Assembly: GCF_029873635.1 (NCBI RefSeq)
Contig: NC_080418.1
Span: 15,417,562 to 15,481,561 of the forward strand
Direction of reading: 5' to 3'
Source of the DNA: Malania oleifera
Taxonomy: Eukaryota > Streptophyta > Magnoliopsida > Santalales > Ximeniaceae
Length of the DNA: 64,000 nt
The notes beneath the pieces were generated by a model. That model did not search any database. It was not told where the DNA came from and saw only the letters and a list, made by a program, of their open reading frames with translations. The translations under genes were made by a program, and so were the position numbers. Below, in pieces: positions 11,363-22,036 of the stretch. How positions within the stretch are numbered: the first letter of the stretch is position 1; each line of letters begins with the position of its first letter.

Positions 11363-12060
11363 CTAACTTTTTCTAGTTTCTACTTCATTAATGTCAGTAG
11401 GTTTAGAAGAAAATGGATTAGCCTCATCAAATGCTACATGAATGGATTCTACAACTGATAAGGTTCTTTTGTTGTAGATTATAAAGGCTTTGCTATTCAC
11501 AACATATCCTAAGAAAATTCTTTCATCTGATTTAGCATCAAATTTTCCTAGGTCCTCTTTATTATTTAAGACAAAGCACTTACGTACATCCAAATACATG
11601 GAATTAAGAGATATTTGGTCTTCTACCCTTTGAAAGTTCATATAAGGTTTTATCTAGGCTGGTCCTATGGAAAACTTTGTTCATTATATAACACGCAGTG
11701 TTTACTGTTTCAGCCCAAATATATTTAGGTAGGTTATGTTTGTTTAGCATGGTCCTAGCTATTTCCTGAAATGACCTATTTTTTCTTTCAACAACTCCAT
11801 TTTGTTGAGGTGTTTGTGGTGCTAAGAAGTTGTGAGATATTCCATGTTCATCACAAAAGTTCTCAACATCTTTATTTTTGACTTATCTACCTTTGTTACT
11901 TTTAATATTTAGAATGTCATATCCCTTTTCATTTTGAAGTTTCTCACACAAGTTGATCAACATCTTACACACTTCATCCTTGGAGGATAGATAAAGTACC
12001 CAAGCAAACTTGGAGTAGTCATCAACAATGATGAATGCGTATTGCTTTCCTCCTAAACTT
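11363..12060 (-). pseudogene. Ty1/copia integrase core and C-terminus
   Basis: On the minus strand: YAFIIVDDYSKFAWV (the catalytic Asp region), NKDVENFCDEHGISHNF, PQQNGVVERKNRSFQE, then KCFVLNNKEDLGKFDAKSDE. The second catalytic region, normally SDHGxEF, reads SNKGR, so the Asp appears lost. The final part (11363-11641) is a 92-residue open stretch; the rest has stops. In an active element integrase would insert the cDNA. Confidence 0.82.
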
Positions 12061-12277
12061 TGTGTTCTGGTGGGGCCAATAGGTCTAGATGAATAAGTTC
12101 TAGTGGCCTACCAGTAGAAATGTGCTTCTTCTTCTTCTTCTTCTTAAAACTTGTCTTGGTTTGCTTCCTAAGTTGACAAGCATCACACACCTTGTCCTTT
12201 ACAAAATTGGTGTTAGGTAAACCTTTGACTAAGTTCTTTTTAGCTAATTTGGATAAGAAGTCCATATATACTAGCAT
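12053..12277 (-). pseudogene. Ty1/copia GAG-pre-integrase domain
   Basis: Reads KLAKKNLVKGLPNTNFVKD then CDACQLRKQTKTSFK, the zinc-binding pre-integrase region with a CxxC pair, followed by ELIHLDLLAP, the entry to integrase. An AAG repeat has expanded the Lys run. Upstream on this strand the L1 insertion interrupts the element. Confidence 0.78.
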
Positions 12278-12309
12278 GTCCTAGTCTCATATGCCACAAC
12301 CAACTAGCT

Positions 12310-12857
12310 TAATTTAAGGCTGTGTAAACGTTTGCATTATGTTAATGTGATTATTGAAAGTGACTCGCGAATTGTAGTTGATTGACTTCGGAAAGTTATA
12401 TGTACTTTGTGATATCTTTGGGAATTTCAGGAGGAACTCGTGGCAAAGTTAGAAGGAGTGAATGTCATGATGATGTATTAATATAGTGAAGACAATAATG
12501 CGACTACTAATCTTGCTAAAGAAGGAGAAATGAGAAACAATGTAATCTACGAAAAACAACACCTTCTACCATGTTATCTGAAAGGTATACTTCGAATGGA
12601 TAGGTGGGGTCTCGTTTTCGTTCGTCATTAGTTCAACTCTAGAGTTTCGTTTGATGTATTTCGTTTTGATTTTGATTGTTTTTGTGTTTTTATCTCTTTT
12701 GTTAGTTATGTTTAATTTTGGTTGTCCTAATTTGGTTGGTTTGTTTAAACTTGTAACCACGGTATTCCTCCGCCAAAGTGAGGGTATATTAATAAATAAA
12801 TGGAGGTGCTGCCATCTTTTAGTAAAAAAATAATAATAAAAAAAAGAAAAAAAAAAC
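12310..12857 (+). mobile_element. 5'-truncated L1-type LINE, 3' end inserted in the copia remnant
   Basis: Plus-strand translation gives a decayed RNase H end (IIESDSRIVVDWL, then NLAKEGEMRNNVIYE). An untranslated tail and an A-rich end follow (about 12826-12857). The copia pol sequence stops at about 12310 and resumes at about 12858 (minus-strand DKGFEVTFKQDKCIVEYSEK), so this is an insertion. Exact boundaries and a target duplication could not be fixed by eye. Confidence 0.65.
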
Positions 12858-13350
12858 CTAATTAGCAATAAACAAGGTGTCATGCTTTTCACTGTATTCA
12901 ACTATGCATTTATCTTGTTTGAATGTTACTTCAAAACCTTTATCACTTAGTTAACTAATGCTAAGCAAATTATATTTTAACCCTTCTATCAATAAAACAT
13001 TATCAATTATTAAGGAGGGTTCCTTATCGACTTTCCCGATGTTGATAATTTTGCTTTTAGCATTGTCTCTGAAGGTGACATGTCTAACATCCTTTAGCGT
13101 CAATGAAGTAAACTTGGACTTATTTCTAGTCATGTCTTGAACATCCACCATTCAAGTACCATTTGTTTTTTTTTATGGGATTAGACCTAAAACATACCTA
13201 CAAAAAGGAATTCAAATATTACTTTTGGTACCCAAAGCTTCTTAGGTCTTTTTGAATTTGTTTTAGTTTCATTTTTAACTCTCCATTCCTTTTTGATTTT
13301 AACATTCTTTCTCTTGAATGAACATTTAAAGTTTATAATCTCATTAATTT
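12858..13350 (-). pseudogene. Ty1/copia protease region
   Basis: Minus strand: SLTLKDVRHVTFRDNAKSK, then NVLLIEGLKYNLLSIS and DKGFEVTFKQDK, the aspartic-protease-to-integrase region of copia. The catalytic motif is degraded: DGGCSRHMTG-like sequence reads MVDVQDMTRN. Upstream to about 13350 there is a faint gag/protease linker with stops. No LTR was found for this element. Confidence 0.72.
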
Positions 13351-14668
13351 AGGTAAAATAACATAACGTGAATTTAAATTTTAGTCTCATAAGAATTTAA
13401 TTAGTAAGAGGAGTTGTATTTTCAAAACAACTCATAAAAATGAGTTGAAATAATTAGCTTCCATGCTCACGAATACTGGGCGTAACAATCCCAATTTTGT
13501 TTGCTCTCTGCAGACTGCAATTTTAGAAAAAGCCTACCCATCCTCTCATCTCCTCTCCTCTCTCCTCTCTCCTCTCTCCTCCCTCCTCTCTCCTCTCTCC
13601 TCTCTACGTTGGTACTTGGTACCTGGCGAATGTTACCTTCAAGATTTAAAAGACTGTTGTAAAAGTTTAGCACAGGTGTGTCAGGTGCCTTTAATAAAAT
13701 TCTTTTATAATGGTAGTGGATGTCCTTCATAGACACTATAACAAAGTCATCCTGCAATACTTACTATAATGGGAATTCTTTTATTTGGTGTTATTTTTTA
13801 AAAATTTAAAATTAATTTTATATAAAATATATTTTTTTACTTGTTAAAAAAAAAATGCACACTTAAAAGTATAAATATAAAAAAATACATTACAATTTAT
13901 GTTTAACCAACCCTAAAAAATTAAAAAGCAAATTTTATTCCTCTTTGAATATATATATTTTTAATTTATAGTTGATAAAAGTTTTTGGACATGTCTTTAA
14001 TTAGGACTAATTCTTTTTTTTTTTTGGCTAGATAATTAGGAATAGCTCTTAGTAAGTATTTGTGTTGTAAATATAGTATTTGTATGAATGCTAAAAAGGT
14101 GCAATGGTCACCTTTTTTAAAATAGATTTTCATATTTAACCAAATGTTGAGATAAGCGTCATGCTAAACAAAAATATTTCGTGCAACATGCATTCTATTC
14201 CCAAAAATTATTCTTGAGACTTACAGATTTATAAATGAGCGTACAGAATATAAATGAGCGTACAGAATATAAACACAAACCTACGCAATTAGTTAACGAA
14301 TTGTAAATGGATGCTCATTAGTAAATATATAAATATATAATACTTATATTTTAAGTTTTTACTTTATATTTTAAAACATGAGTTAGAATTTTTTAAAGTA
14401 TATATTTATTATTATTTTTTCTTTAAATTTCAACAAATGTGAGTTAAACCTTTTAAAATAAGCACTTATTTTGATTATTATATTTTTGTTACTATTTTAA
14501 AATATATGAAATAAAAAATTTTGAGAAAGTATCTATGCTTATGGATTAAATAGGTGATCTCTTGGGTACCAATTTGAACCCACTTAATCCATTAGATAAG
14601 TGATTGTCTTAGAATCAAAGTTTTTATAAATGTGTCATTATACTTTAAATTTGTTCAGGTTAAATTTT
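13351..14668. other. AT-rich intergenic sequence
   Basis: No gene seen. It contains a pyrimidine repeat of CTCTCCTC type (about 13541-13605), which opens spurious frames on both strands, then strongly AT-rich DNA with runs of A and T and a short duplicated 'aaatgagcgtacagaatat' at about 14235-14270. Confidence 0.6.
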
Positions 14669-14673
14669 AAATT
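14669..14673. repeat. Target-site duplication AAATT (left copy)
   Basis: AAATT just before the copia LTR TG at 14674. It is repeated at 20166-20170 after the right LTR. Confidence 0.85.
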
Positions 14674-15037
14674 TGTTGAAGATTAAAATTAAACTTGATG
14701 GTGGCAGCAAAATTTGACGACGGCAGCTTCACCAACCGGCAGCCCACCTCTGTTGAATTTGGGCAGGAGTCGGCCACCAACCTCAACAACCAGCCTACCA
14801 TTGTTGATTATACTGTTTTAGCAATTTCTATAAATAGATGTGTGTGTGTGTGTGTGTGTGTGTAATGCAATGTGTAGTGTAGAGAGGGTGAATAACTAGT
14901 GAAAAGAGAGTTTGTATATTTAGAATTCCTCTGTAATATTTTTTTTTTCAGATTGAAATTAATTAAGCATATTTGTGTGCAATCTTCACTGAGTTTCAGT
15001 CACAACTAGTGATTGAGTGAGTCCCCTCCACCCATCA
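14674..15037 (+). repeat. 5' LTR of the copia element
   Basis: 364 bp, from TGTTGAAGATTAAAATT to CCCATCA, with TATAAATAG at 14829-14837 and a TG microsatellite at about 14839-14863. The TG run is longer than in the 3' LTR. Confidence 0.9.
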
Positions 15038-15038
15038 G

Positions 15039-15050
15039 TGGTATCAGAGC
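15039..15050 (+). promoter_or_regulatory. Primer-binding site (initiator tRNA-Met) of the copia element
   Basis: TGGTATCAGAGC one base after the LTR end. Confidence 0.9.
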
Positions 15051-15676
15051 TTTAGGTTTGCCGGAATTAGCAAAACAGAGGCGAATAAAGGAGAAATTAG
15101 AAATTTCTCTTAGATTTGAAGTTGCTTAAAATCCAAAATTGAGTATACTATTGTAAAATTCGTGTTGAGACGAGTCCAGATGTGAAAACCACGTCTCAAA
15201 CGAAGTCCCAGAGTCCCCATATGTGCTGATAGATGAAATAGTGTCCTCCACATGCATCGCCGAGGACACTGACTACCGACGTCACGTACTCCATGTGCCC
15301 ACACGCGTCTTCCTCGCCCGAAAAGTGAGATCCGACTCGAAAACCTGATCTGCGACCCAACCTAGCAACTCAGATTCTAATTCGCGAACACGACCTGACC
15401 CGACTGACCGACCCGCATCCAGTCGCCGAGACGCGGCATATGTAGAAGCTGCCATATGGCCCTAATGGTAATTACTAACATCGTTATCTTCTCTAAGTCA
15501 AACCGTTTTAAAAAAAAATCAGTCTAGAACTTCTTTTAGCTAGTTCAATGATGTTTAAACCGGTTCGTTATAACCAAAAACTGATTCCTAAGGTTTTTTA
15601 ACCTTTTGAACACATTGGTGGCCTTAGATTTGCAAAAATCAATCTCTATCACTTTGTTTTTGATATATTAAACTCA

Positions 15677-16690
15677 TTGGCGAACGGTACTACCCAAGCG
15701 GTCATTCCAAAGTTGACATGGGAGAATTATGACAACTAGTCTATTCAAATGAGAGCCCTTCTAGGTACCCAGGATGTCATGGATATTGTTGAAAATGAGT
15801 ACAGAGAAGGCCCATCAAAAGAAGCCGAAGCAACTATGTTTGACACTCAAAGAACAATCTTCCGAGCCAATCGAAAGAAGGATTGCAAGGCGAAGTCCAT
15901 AATCTACCAAGGCCTTGATGAGGCCACATTTGAAATCATCGCCCTCTGCCAAGATTTCTAAAGAAGTTTGGACTCTCTCCATCGAACACACAAAGGTGCA
16001 AACAAAGTGAAAAAGATTCGTCTTCAAACATTGCGAGGTGATTTCGAATCCTTAAGAATGAAATCTACTGAATCTATTGCTAATTACTATACATGAGTTA
16101 TGGCTGTATAAAATCATTTGAGAAGAAATGGAGAGACTCTTAACGACTAGAGAATTTGCGAGAAAATTTTGCGATCTTTGGATCTAAAATATGATTATAT
16201 AGCTGTGACCATGGAAGAAACAAAAGATTTGGAAATCATGTCCGTAGAAGAACTTGTGGGCTTACTCCAAGTCCGTGAGCAAAAAGTTAATAGAAGGAGT
16301 GAAGATAAATCACTAGAGCATGACCTCCAAACGAAGTTGTCCCTCACTTCAGATATATACAACAAAGGGGAGATGTCACAGCGAGGAAGAGGACGAGGCC
16401 GAGGATCTCGTGGAAGAAATTATGAAAATTTTGACTCCAGAGAAGGTGGCAGAGGTGGAAGAAGTGCCACTAGAGAAGGATGTAATCAACAGAACTATGT
16501 CCTATGAGGCAAAGTACAAGTAAAAAGAGGGGGATACAATAATCGCCTGAACATAGACAAGAGAAATGTTTAGTGCTACAATTGCCACAAGTACAGACAC
16601 TAAAGCAATGAGTGTAGAGGTAATCCCAAAAATCACGAAGTAAATGAAAATGCTAACTTTGCAGCAAAGGAGAAAGCCAAAGGAGAATCG
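15677..16690 (+). pseudogene. Copia gag with zinc knuckle, broken by stops
   Basis: Gag begins with TTG in place of ATG (ANGTTQAVIPKLTWENYDN follows) and continues through IQMRALLGTQDVMDIVENEY and SIIYQGLDEATFEIIA, typical of the UBN2-type gag of plant copia elements. A basic Arg/Gly-rich stretch (about 16380-16470, RGRGRGRGSRGR) precedes the zinc knuckle NCHKYRH*SNECR (about 16577-16620), whose first Cys codon remains but which contains a stop. All parts lie in one frame. The start codon loss and at least six stops make it non-coding. Confidence 0.85.
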
Positions 16691-17100
16691 TTAATGTTGA
16701 TGGCACATAGTTCAACCCACCAGGACCAAAATGTTTGGTACCTTGACTCTGGAGCTTGCAATCACAGGAATGGTAGAAATAACCTATTTAATGAACTTGA
16801 CGAGAAAGTTCAAGGAGAGTTATCATTTGGTGATCTCTCTAAAGTCGCAGTTCGAGGAAGGGGAAATGTCCTAATCAAAAGGAAGGATGGAGACCATGCT
16901 TTTATCTCCAACATGTACTATGTGCCACCAATGAAGACTAATAATCTTAGTCTTGTATAACTTGTGGAGAAAGGCTACTGAATTGGCCTTAAAAATAAGT
17001 AGATGGTAATAAGAAATGCTCAAGGTAAGCTCGTTACTTGAGTACAAATGGCAAAGAATAGAATGTTTCCGCTTGCCATTCAACATGATATGTGAAGGTG
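16691..17100 (+). pseudogene. Copia aspartic protease
   Basis: The frame reads NVWYLDSGACNHRNGRNN, retaining the catalytic DSG. FGDLSKVAVRGRGNVLIK and ISNMYYVPPMKTNNLSLV follow, then a stop. The protease would cleave the copia polyprotein. The usual HM after ACN is HR here. Confidence 0.85.
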
Positions 17101-18010
17101 TTTGAGCACTATCATCAAAGACAAAGACTGGTTATGACATCTCAGGTACGAACATATGAATTTTGAAAGTTTGAAATAGTTGAGGAGTAAGAAGATGGTG
17201 AAAGGCTTACCCAACATCTACCACCCAAATGTGATATATGAAAGCTGTGTTCTAAGCAAGCAACACAGAAATAGCTTTGGAAAGCAAGCCGACTAGAGAT
17301 CTATCATGTCGCTCCAACTAGTACACACAGACGTGTGTGGTCTATTGAGGTCATTTTTAAATTGATAGAACCAATACTTCCTCACCTTCATTGACGATTA
17401 CAGTAGGAAGACTTGGGTCTACTTCCTAAAAAGGAAGTCAGACATATTCGATAAGTTCAAAGAGTTCAAAGCTCTTGTGAAGAAATAGAGTGGCTATCGC
17501 ATTAAGTCACTCCGATCAGACCAAGAAGGAGAGTACAAGGACGAAGTTTTTCCGGAATTCCTTAGGCAACAAGGGATTAAAAAATAGTTCACACCGACCT
17601 ACACTCCCTAGTCGAACGGTGTATATGAGAGGAAGAACCGCACGATCGTTAACATGACTAGGAGCATGTTAAAGGATAAGAATATACCCAAGAGTTTTTG
17701 GGCAAAAGCAGTATCATGTGCAATTTGTCTGCTTAACAGGTGTCCTATGAAGAGTCTTGATTCAAAGACGCCACATGAAGCCTGGAGTACTCACAAGCCC
17801 AGTGTGAGTCATCTTAGGGTGTTTGGCTCCATAACATACGCTAAGATCCTAGAGGCAAGAAGGACAAAGTTGGAAGATAAAGGAAGGAAATATATCCTTG
17901 TTGGATACGGCGACAACACCATGAGATATTGATTATACAATCCCATCAACAAGAAAGTTATTCACAGTAGGGATGTCATTTTTGAAGGAAATGAATCCTG
18001 GAAGTGGGAC
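17101..18010 (+). pseudogene. Copia integrase
   Basis: GAG-pre-integrase remnants (RHLRYEHMNFESL-like) are followed by LVHTDVCGLLRS and [34 protein letters not shown] and SNGVYERKNRTIVNM then give the D, D and E of the catalytic triad. RVFGSITYAKI closes the domain. Several stops occur at positions normally Trp or Gln. The stretch 17654-17932 is open. Confidence 0.87.
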
Positions 18011-19825
18011 TAGAATGAATCTTCCAAAGATGCGGAATTGAAGGAGAAGAACCCACATAGATATAATAAGTGGCTATCGAGCCACAAGTTTTTGAGCTGC
18101 AGACAGCTCCACACGGTTCACCACAGAGGAATGAATCTCCATCACCAATTGAACATGAAATCTTATATATGAGGCCTAGAGGAGCTCGTAATCTAGCTGA
18201 TCTATATGAAACTATAGAACCAATAGAAGAGCATGTTACACTATATTGTCTATTGTTGACTAGCGACCCGGTTAGCTTTGAGGAGGGTAACGAAGAGGAG
18301 AAATGGAGAAAAGCGATGGATGAGGAGATTCAATCCATCGAGAAGAACAAGACTTGGGAGTTGAAAAATCTCCCAAAGGGCCGCAAAACTATTGGTGTGA
18401 AATGAGTCAACAAGACCAAGAAGAATGCTCAAGGAGAAGTTCAGAGATACAAAGCAAGACTTGTCGCCAAGGGCTACAGGAAGAAATAAGGGATTGATTA
18501 TGGAGAAATATTTGCCCCGGTTGTCAGGCTTGAAACCATCAGATTACTAATTTCATTATTAGAAAAAAATGGATGAAAGATTTACCAATTGGACATGAAA
18601 TCAACATTTCTGAACGATTTTCTAGAAGAAGGGATCTATATCGATCAACCACCTAGATATGTGAAGCAAGGAAAAGAAGATAGAGCGTACAAGATGAAGA
18701 AAGCACTTTATGGTTTGAAGCAGGCACCTCATGCGTGGAACATAAGAATTGATGACTACTTCCAGAAGAATGGATTTGAGAAGTGTCCCTACGAAACATG
18801 TGCTATACATGAAGATGGAGTCAAACGGAAGCATGCTGATTGCTTGCCTATATTTTGTTGATCTGATCTTCACTGGAAACAATCCAGAGATGTTTGCCAC
18901 TTTCAAGAGGAGCATGGTCAAAGAGTTCAAAATAACGGATATTGGTTAAATGACTCATTTTCTTGGCATAAAAGTCGTGCAAAGCGAGAATGAAGTCTTC
19001 ATCTCCTAGAGCCACTATGCAAAAGAAGTATTGAAGAAGTTTGGGATGGACAAATGCAGCCCTGTGACAACTCTGGTTGAAACGAGATTAGAATTAAGAA
19101 AGAATGAGCAAGGAGATGTTGACCTCACATATTTCAAGAGTCTGGTAGGAAGTTTAAGGTATTTGACGTGCACTAGACTAGACATATTTTATGGAGTTGG
19201 ACTTGTCAGTAGGTACATGGAGACTTCTGACCAGTCCCATCTGAATGCAGCGAAGAGGATACTCCTCAATGTCATGGGTACTATCACTGATGGTATGTTT
19301 TATTCATCATGAGGTGATTGCAAACTTATCGGCTATTCAGATAGTGATTGGGGAAAAGATCTTGATGAAAGAAAAAACACAATTGGATTTACATTCTTCA
19401 TGGGAGATACAACGTTTACATGGTCATCGAAGAAGCAACTCATCGTAACGCTATCATCATGTGAAGCTGAGTATGTTGATGCCAGATCAACTGTTTGTCA
19501 TGGTATATGGATCAGGAATGTACTAAAGTATCTAAGATTTCTTCAAAATGACCCCACAGAAGTATACATCGACAATCGAACAGCGATTGCACTTGCGAAA
19601 AATCTAGTTTACCATGAAAGAAGCAAACATATTGATACTCGGTATCATTTTATCAGGGAGCATGTCAATAATAAAGAAGTGGAGTTGATATCTTGCAAAA
19701 CGTATGATCAGATTGCTAATATTTTTACGAAGCCACTTAGGTATGATATTTTTGTAAGACTGAAGACAATGCTCGGAATGACAAAGACAAGAGAGTCAAG
19801 TTTAAGGGGGGATATTGAAAATTAA
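18011..19825 (+). pseudogene. Copia reverse transcriptase and RNase H
   Basis: RT: EEKWRKAMDEEIQSIEKNKTW, then RYKARLVAKGY, YQLDMKSTFLN and KKALYGLKQAPHAWN. The active site reads CLYFVDLIFTG where YVDD is expected, so two residues including an Asp are changed. RNase H: YSDSDWGKDLDERKNT, then SSCEAEYVDA, YIDNRTAIALAKN and HIDTRYHFIREHV. The frame shifts near 18040 and back near 18840. Translation ends DIEN at 19825, just inside the 3' LTR. Confidence 0.88.
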
Positions 19826-20165
19826 AACTAAATTTGACAATGGCAGCAAAATTTGACGGTGGTAGCTTCACCAACCGGCAGCCCACCTCTGTTGAATTTG
19901 GGTAGGAGTCAGCCACCAACTTCACCAACCAGCCCACCATTGTTGATTATACTGTTCTAGCAATTTCTATAAATAGACTTGTGTGTGTGTAATATAATGT
20001 GTGGTGTAGAGAGGGTGACTAACCATCAAGAGAAGAGTTTGTATATTTAGAATTTCTCTGTAATATATATTTTTTTCAGATTGAAATTAATTGAGCGTAT
20101 TTGTGTGCAATCTTCATTGAGTTTCAGTCACAACCAGTAATTAAGTGAGTCCCCTCTACCCATTA
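19813..20165 (+). repeat. 3' LTR of the copia element
   Basis: 353 bp collinear with 14674-15037, TATAAATAG at 19968-19976. Both terminal dinucleotides are mutated, but AAATT at 20166-20170 confirms the end. Confidence 0.88.
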
Positions 20166-20170
20166 AAATT

Positions 20171-20415
20171 ATCCATTAGACATTAATTCAATTGGTCACC
20201 CATTAACAAACATGTCATTATCGTGATGACAAGTGACTAATAAGAGTATGACTCACTCGTAATGTGTCTCACACCAACATGCTTGAAACACATAGCGGGC
20301 TTGTCTTTGCAGTGGTGGGAGGGGCATCCCATCGAAAGGTGGGAGCGCTTGAAGGTTGAAATCGAAACTCTATTAAGTATTAACTACACAAAATATAATA
20401 ATAACCTATTGTGCA
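20171..20415 (+). repeat. Upstream segment shared with the WOX pseudogene copy
   Basis: 20171-20290 (attagacattaattc, gtgactaataagagt, gactcactcgtaatg) matches 23930-24030 upstream of the second WOX copy. This marks the left side of a local segmental duplication. The rest is unassigned. Confidence 0.6.
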
Positions 20416-20843
20416 TTATTATTATTATTATGGATCGGAATGTTGGGTGGCGATGAAACATAATATCCAAAAAGTAAAAGTTGTCGAGATAAGAATGTTT
20501 AGATGGATGAGTGGTATAACATTAAAATATAAATTAAGGAATGAACATATTCGCGGTAAGTTAGGTGTAACTTATATAGAAGATAAGATAAGGGAGAGAC
20601 GATTCAAATGGTATGGGCACTTGCAACGTAGGTCACATAGTGCACAAGTGAGGGAGAGTGAGTTAATTAATGTGAGGCAGTAAAAGTGGTAGAGGTAGAC
20701 TTAAAATAACTTGAAAAGAGATAGTAAGTAGAGATTTAATATTCTTGGATTTATTAAAAGAAATGGTCTATGATCTTATAAATTGACGAAAAATGATTCA
20801 TATAGTCGACCCTACGAATTAAGGCTTGATTTTGTCGTCATAC

Positions 20844-20879
<36 letters not shown>

Positions 20880-20880
20880 G
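20416..20880 (+). mobile_element. RTE-type LINE 3' end
   Basis: Plus-strand translation reads GSECWVAMKHNIQKVKVVEI, then RMFRWMSGITLKYKLRNEHI and IEDKIRERRFKWYGHLQRR. This is the conserved C-terminus after the reverse transcriptase of RTE-class non-LTR elements. The fragment is severely 5'-truncated and ends in an ATT trinucleotide array (about 20843-20879), the usual simple-repeat tail of RTE elements. An ATT run also lies at its left edge (20416-20431). It sits between the duplicated WOX upstream block and the WOX promoter and is absent from the second WOX copy. Confidence 0.78.
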
Positions 20881-21177
20881 GTCTAGGGCGCTAAAAGCCA
20901 ACCAGCTTGTACAAGACCAGCTGCACTGGTGAATGCATACTTCGTCGTTTATCTTTAGGAAATGTAACCAAGGAAATAAGAATTCACCCAAGAGTTGGGG
21001 GGCGGGGGGGTTGGAAGCAGCGAGTGGGGCACAAACTGCAGATGCATATTAGCGGCTTAAACACTTCGGCCTCCCTTATTCTGCACCAGTTCTGCAAGTC
21101 TATAAAATATATTTTAATTCCTTGTACCATTATATAATTTATACATCGAACGATGGGCATGCACTTCCATGCATCCC

Positions 21178-21206
21178 TTCTCTCTCTCTCTCTCTCTCTA
21201 TAAATA
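21178..21206 (+). promoter_or_regulatory. CT tract and TATA box of the WOX gene
   Basis: A CT microsatellite (about 21178-21198) runs directly into TATAAATA at 21199-21206, 71 bases before the ATG. This layout is typical of plant core promoters with a Y patch. The inverted WOX copy keeps the TATA sequence (minus strand, near 24960-24970). Confidence 0.7.
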
Positions 21207-21276
21207 AATACACCCATGCAAAAGGCATTTGATCACAAAAGTTTAACTCTGAAATCACCCAAATCTCAATTTACAA

Positions 21277-22036
21277 ATGAACGGTAGCAGTGTGGAAGTG
21301 CCGATGGAAGGAGGAGCACCAAGGTGGAGACCACAACAGGCTCAAATAAAGTTGTTAAAGAGTTTATTCAATCAAGGGCTGCAGAGGCCGACAAAGGACG
21401 AGCTGGCGCATATAACAGCAGTGCTTAAGACGTACGGCCACGTAGAAGAGAAAAACGTGTTTTGTTGGTTTCAAAATCGGAGGTCCAAGAAGAATAAGAA
21501 GAACAAATATGAGCTAGTAATGTTGATTTCTCATAATCTAGATTGGTTTCTGCTTCCAGCTCAGAATTATCCCCCTCCCACTCAAATGCCTGTTCCTCCA
21601 AATGGTAGGTCTATCAATTTTTGCTTGATCAGTTTATGTTGATGAATTCGTGTATGTGTATAAACAATCTTATTGTTCCTTCTTGCCACATTTGATTTGG
21701 TGAATAAAATGAAAATTTACGTAAGAATATGAAAAATCAAATCTAAAATAAATTTAGTAAGATTATCTGTGCTTATTTCGCTCATTGCTTGATCTCTTCA
21801 AGCAAAACGACTCTACATATTCAATGAAAAATTTTTTCACCAAAATATTTTGTTTTTCACTGTTGTTTTAAGGGCAAGCGGCGAACACCACAGATGCAGA
21901 CAACAATGGCTTGGAGACTTTGCTTCTATTCCCGTTGCAGCCTAATCCTTCCACAACTAATGCTCCGATTGCTGCTGTTACTCCTCCTGCCGTCGCTGCT
22001 ACTCCTGTTGCTGCTAGTAAAAGCTGCTGCTACTAA
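21277..22036 (+). CDS. WUSCHEL-related homeobox (WOX) transcription factor, two exons
   Basis: WOX proteins are plant-specific nuclear regulators of stem-cell niches and organ initiation. Exons are 21277-21604 and 21873-22036, with a 268-bp GT-AG intron (phase 1), giving 163 residues. The homeodomain spans about residues 16-77 (RWRPQQAQIK, then the WOX-type recognition helix NVFCWFQNRRSKK at 60-72). Exon 2 is in frame and contains TLLLFPLQ at 125-132. This fits the WUS-box pattern TLxLFPxx of the WUS clade, where it recruits TOPLESS-type corepressors. The C-terminus is Ala/Thr/Pro rich. The homeodomain is unusually close to the N-terminus and its basic end (KKNKKNK) is divergent, so no orthologue is named. 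Two broken copies lie downstream. The splice sites were placed by eye; expression is unknown. Confidence 0.8.

Larger units (their letters stand above)
14674..20165 (+). mobile_element. Full-length Ty1/copia retrotransposon, decayed
   Basis: About 5.5 kb with LTRs at 14674-15037 and 19813-20165, a tRNA-iMet primer site, gag, protease, integrase, RT and RNase H in copia order, a purine tract (AAGGGGGGA at about 19804-19812) and a 5-bp target duplication. The coding region keeps essentially one frame from 15677 to 19825, apart from a segment (about 18010-18840) displaced by two frameshifts. It has many in-frame stops. The LTRs differ at several percent of positions, so it is clearly older than the chromovirus at 339. 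The terminal TG and CA of the right LTR have mutated to TA and TA. Confidence 0.92.

Noticed and set aside
13467-13757. Frames on both strands across the CTCTCCTC repeat
   Set aside because: Both arise from the simple repeat; there are no domain or splice signals.
21277-21642. Single-exon reading of the WOX gene to the stop at 21640-21642
   Set aside because: The residues after codon 109 come from intron sequence. The spliced form restores a WUS-box and a sensible end, so the two-exon model is preferred.
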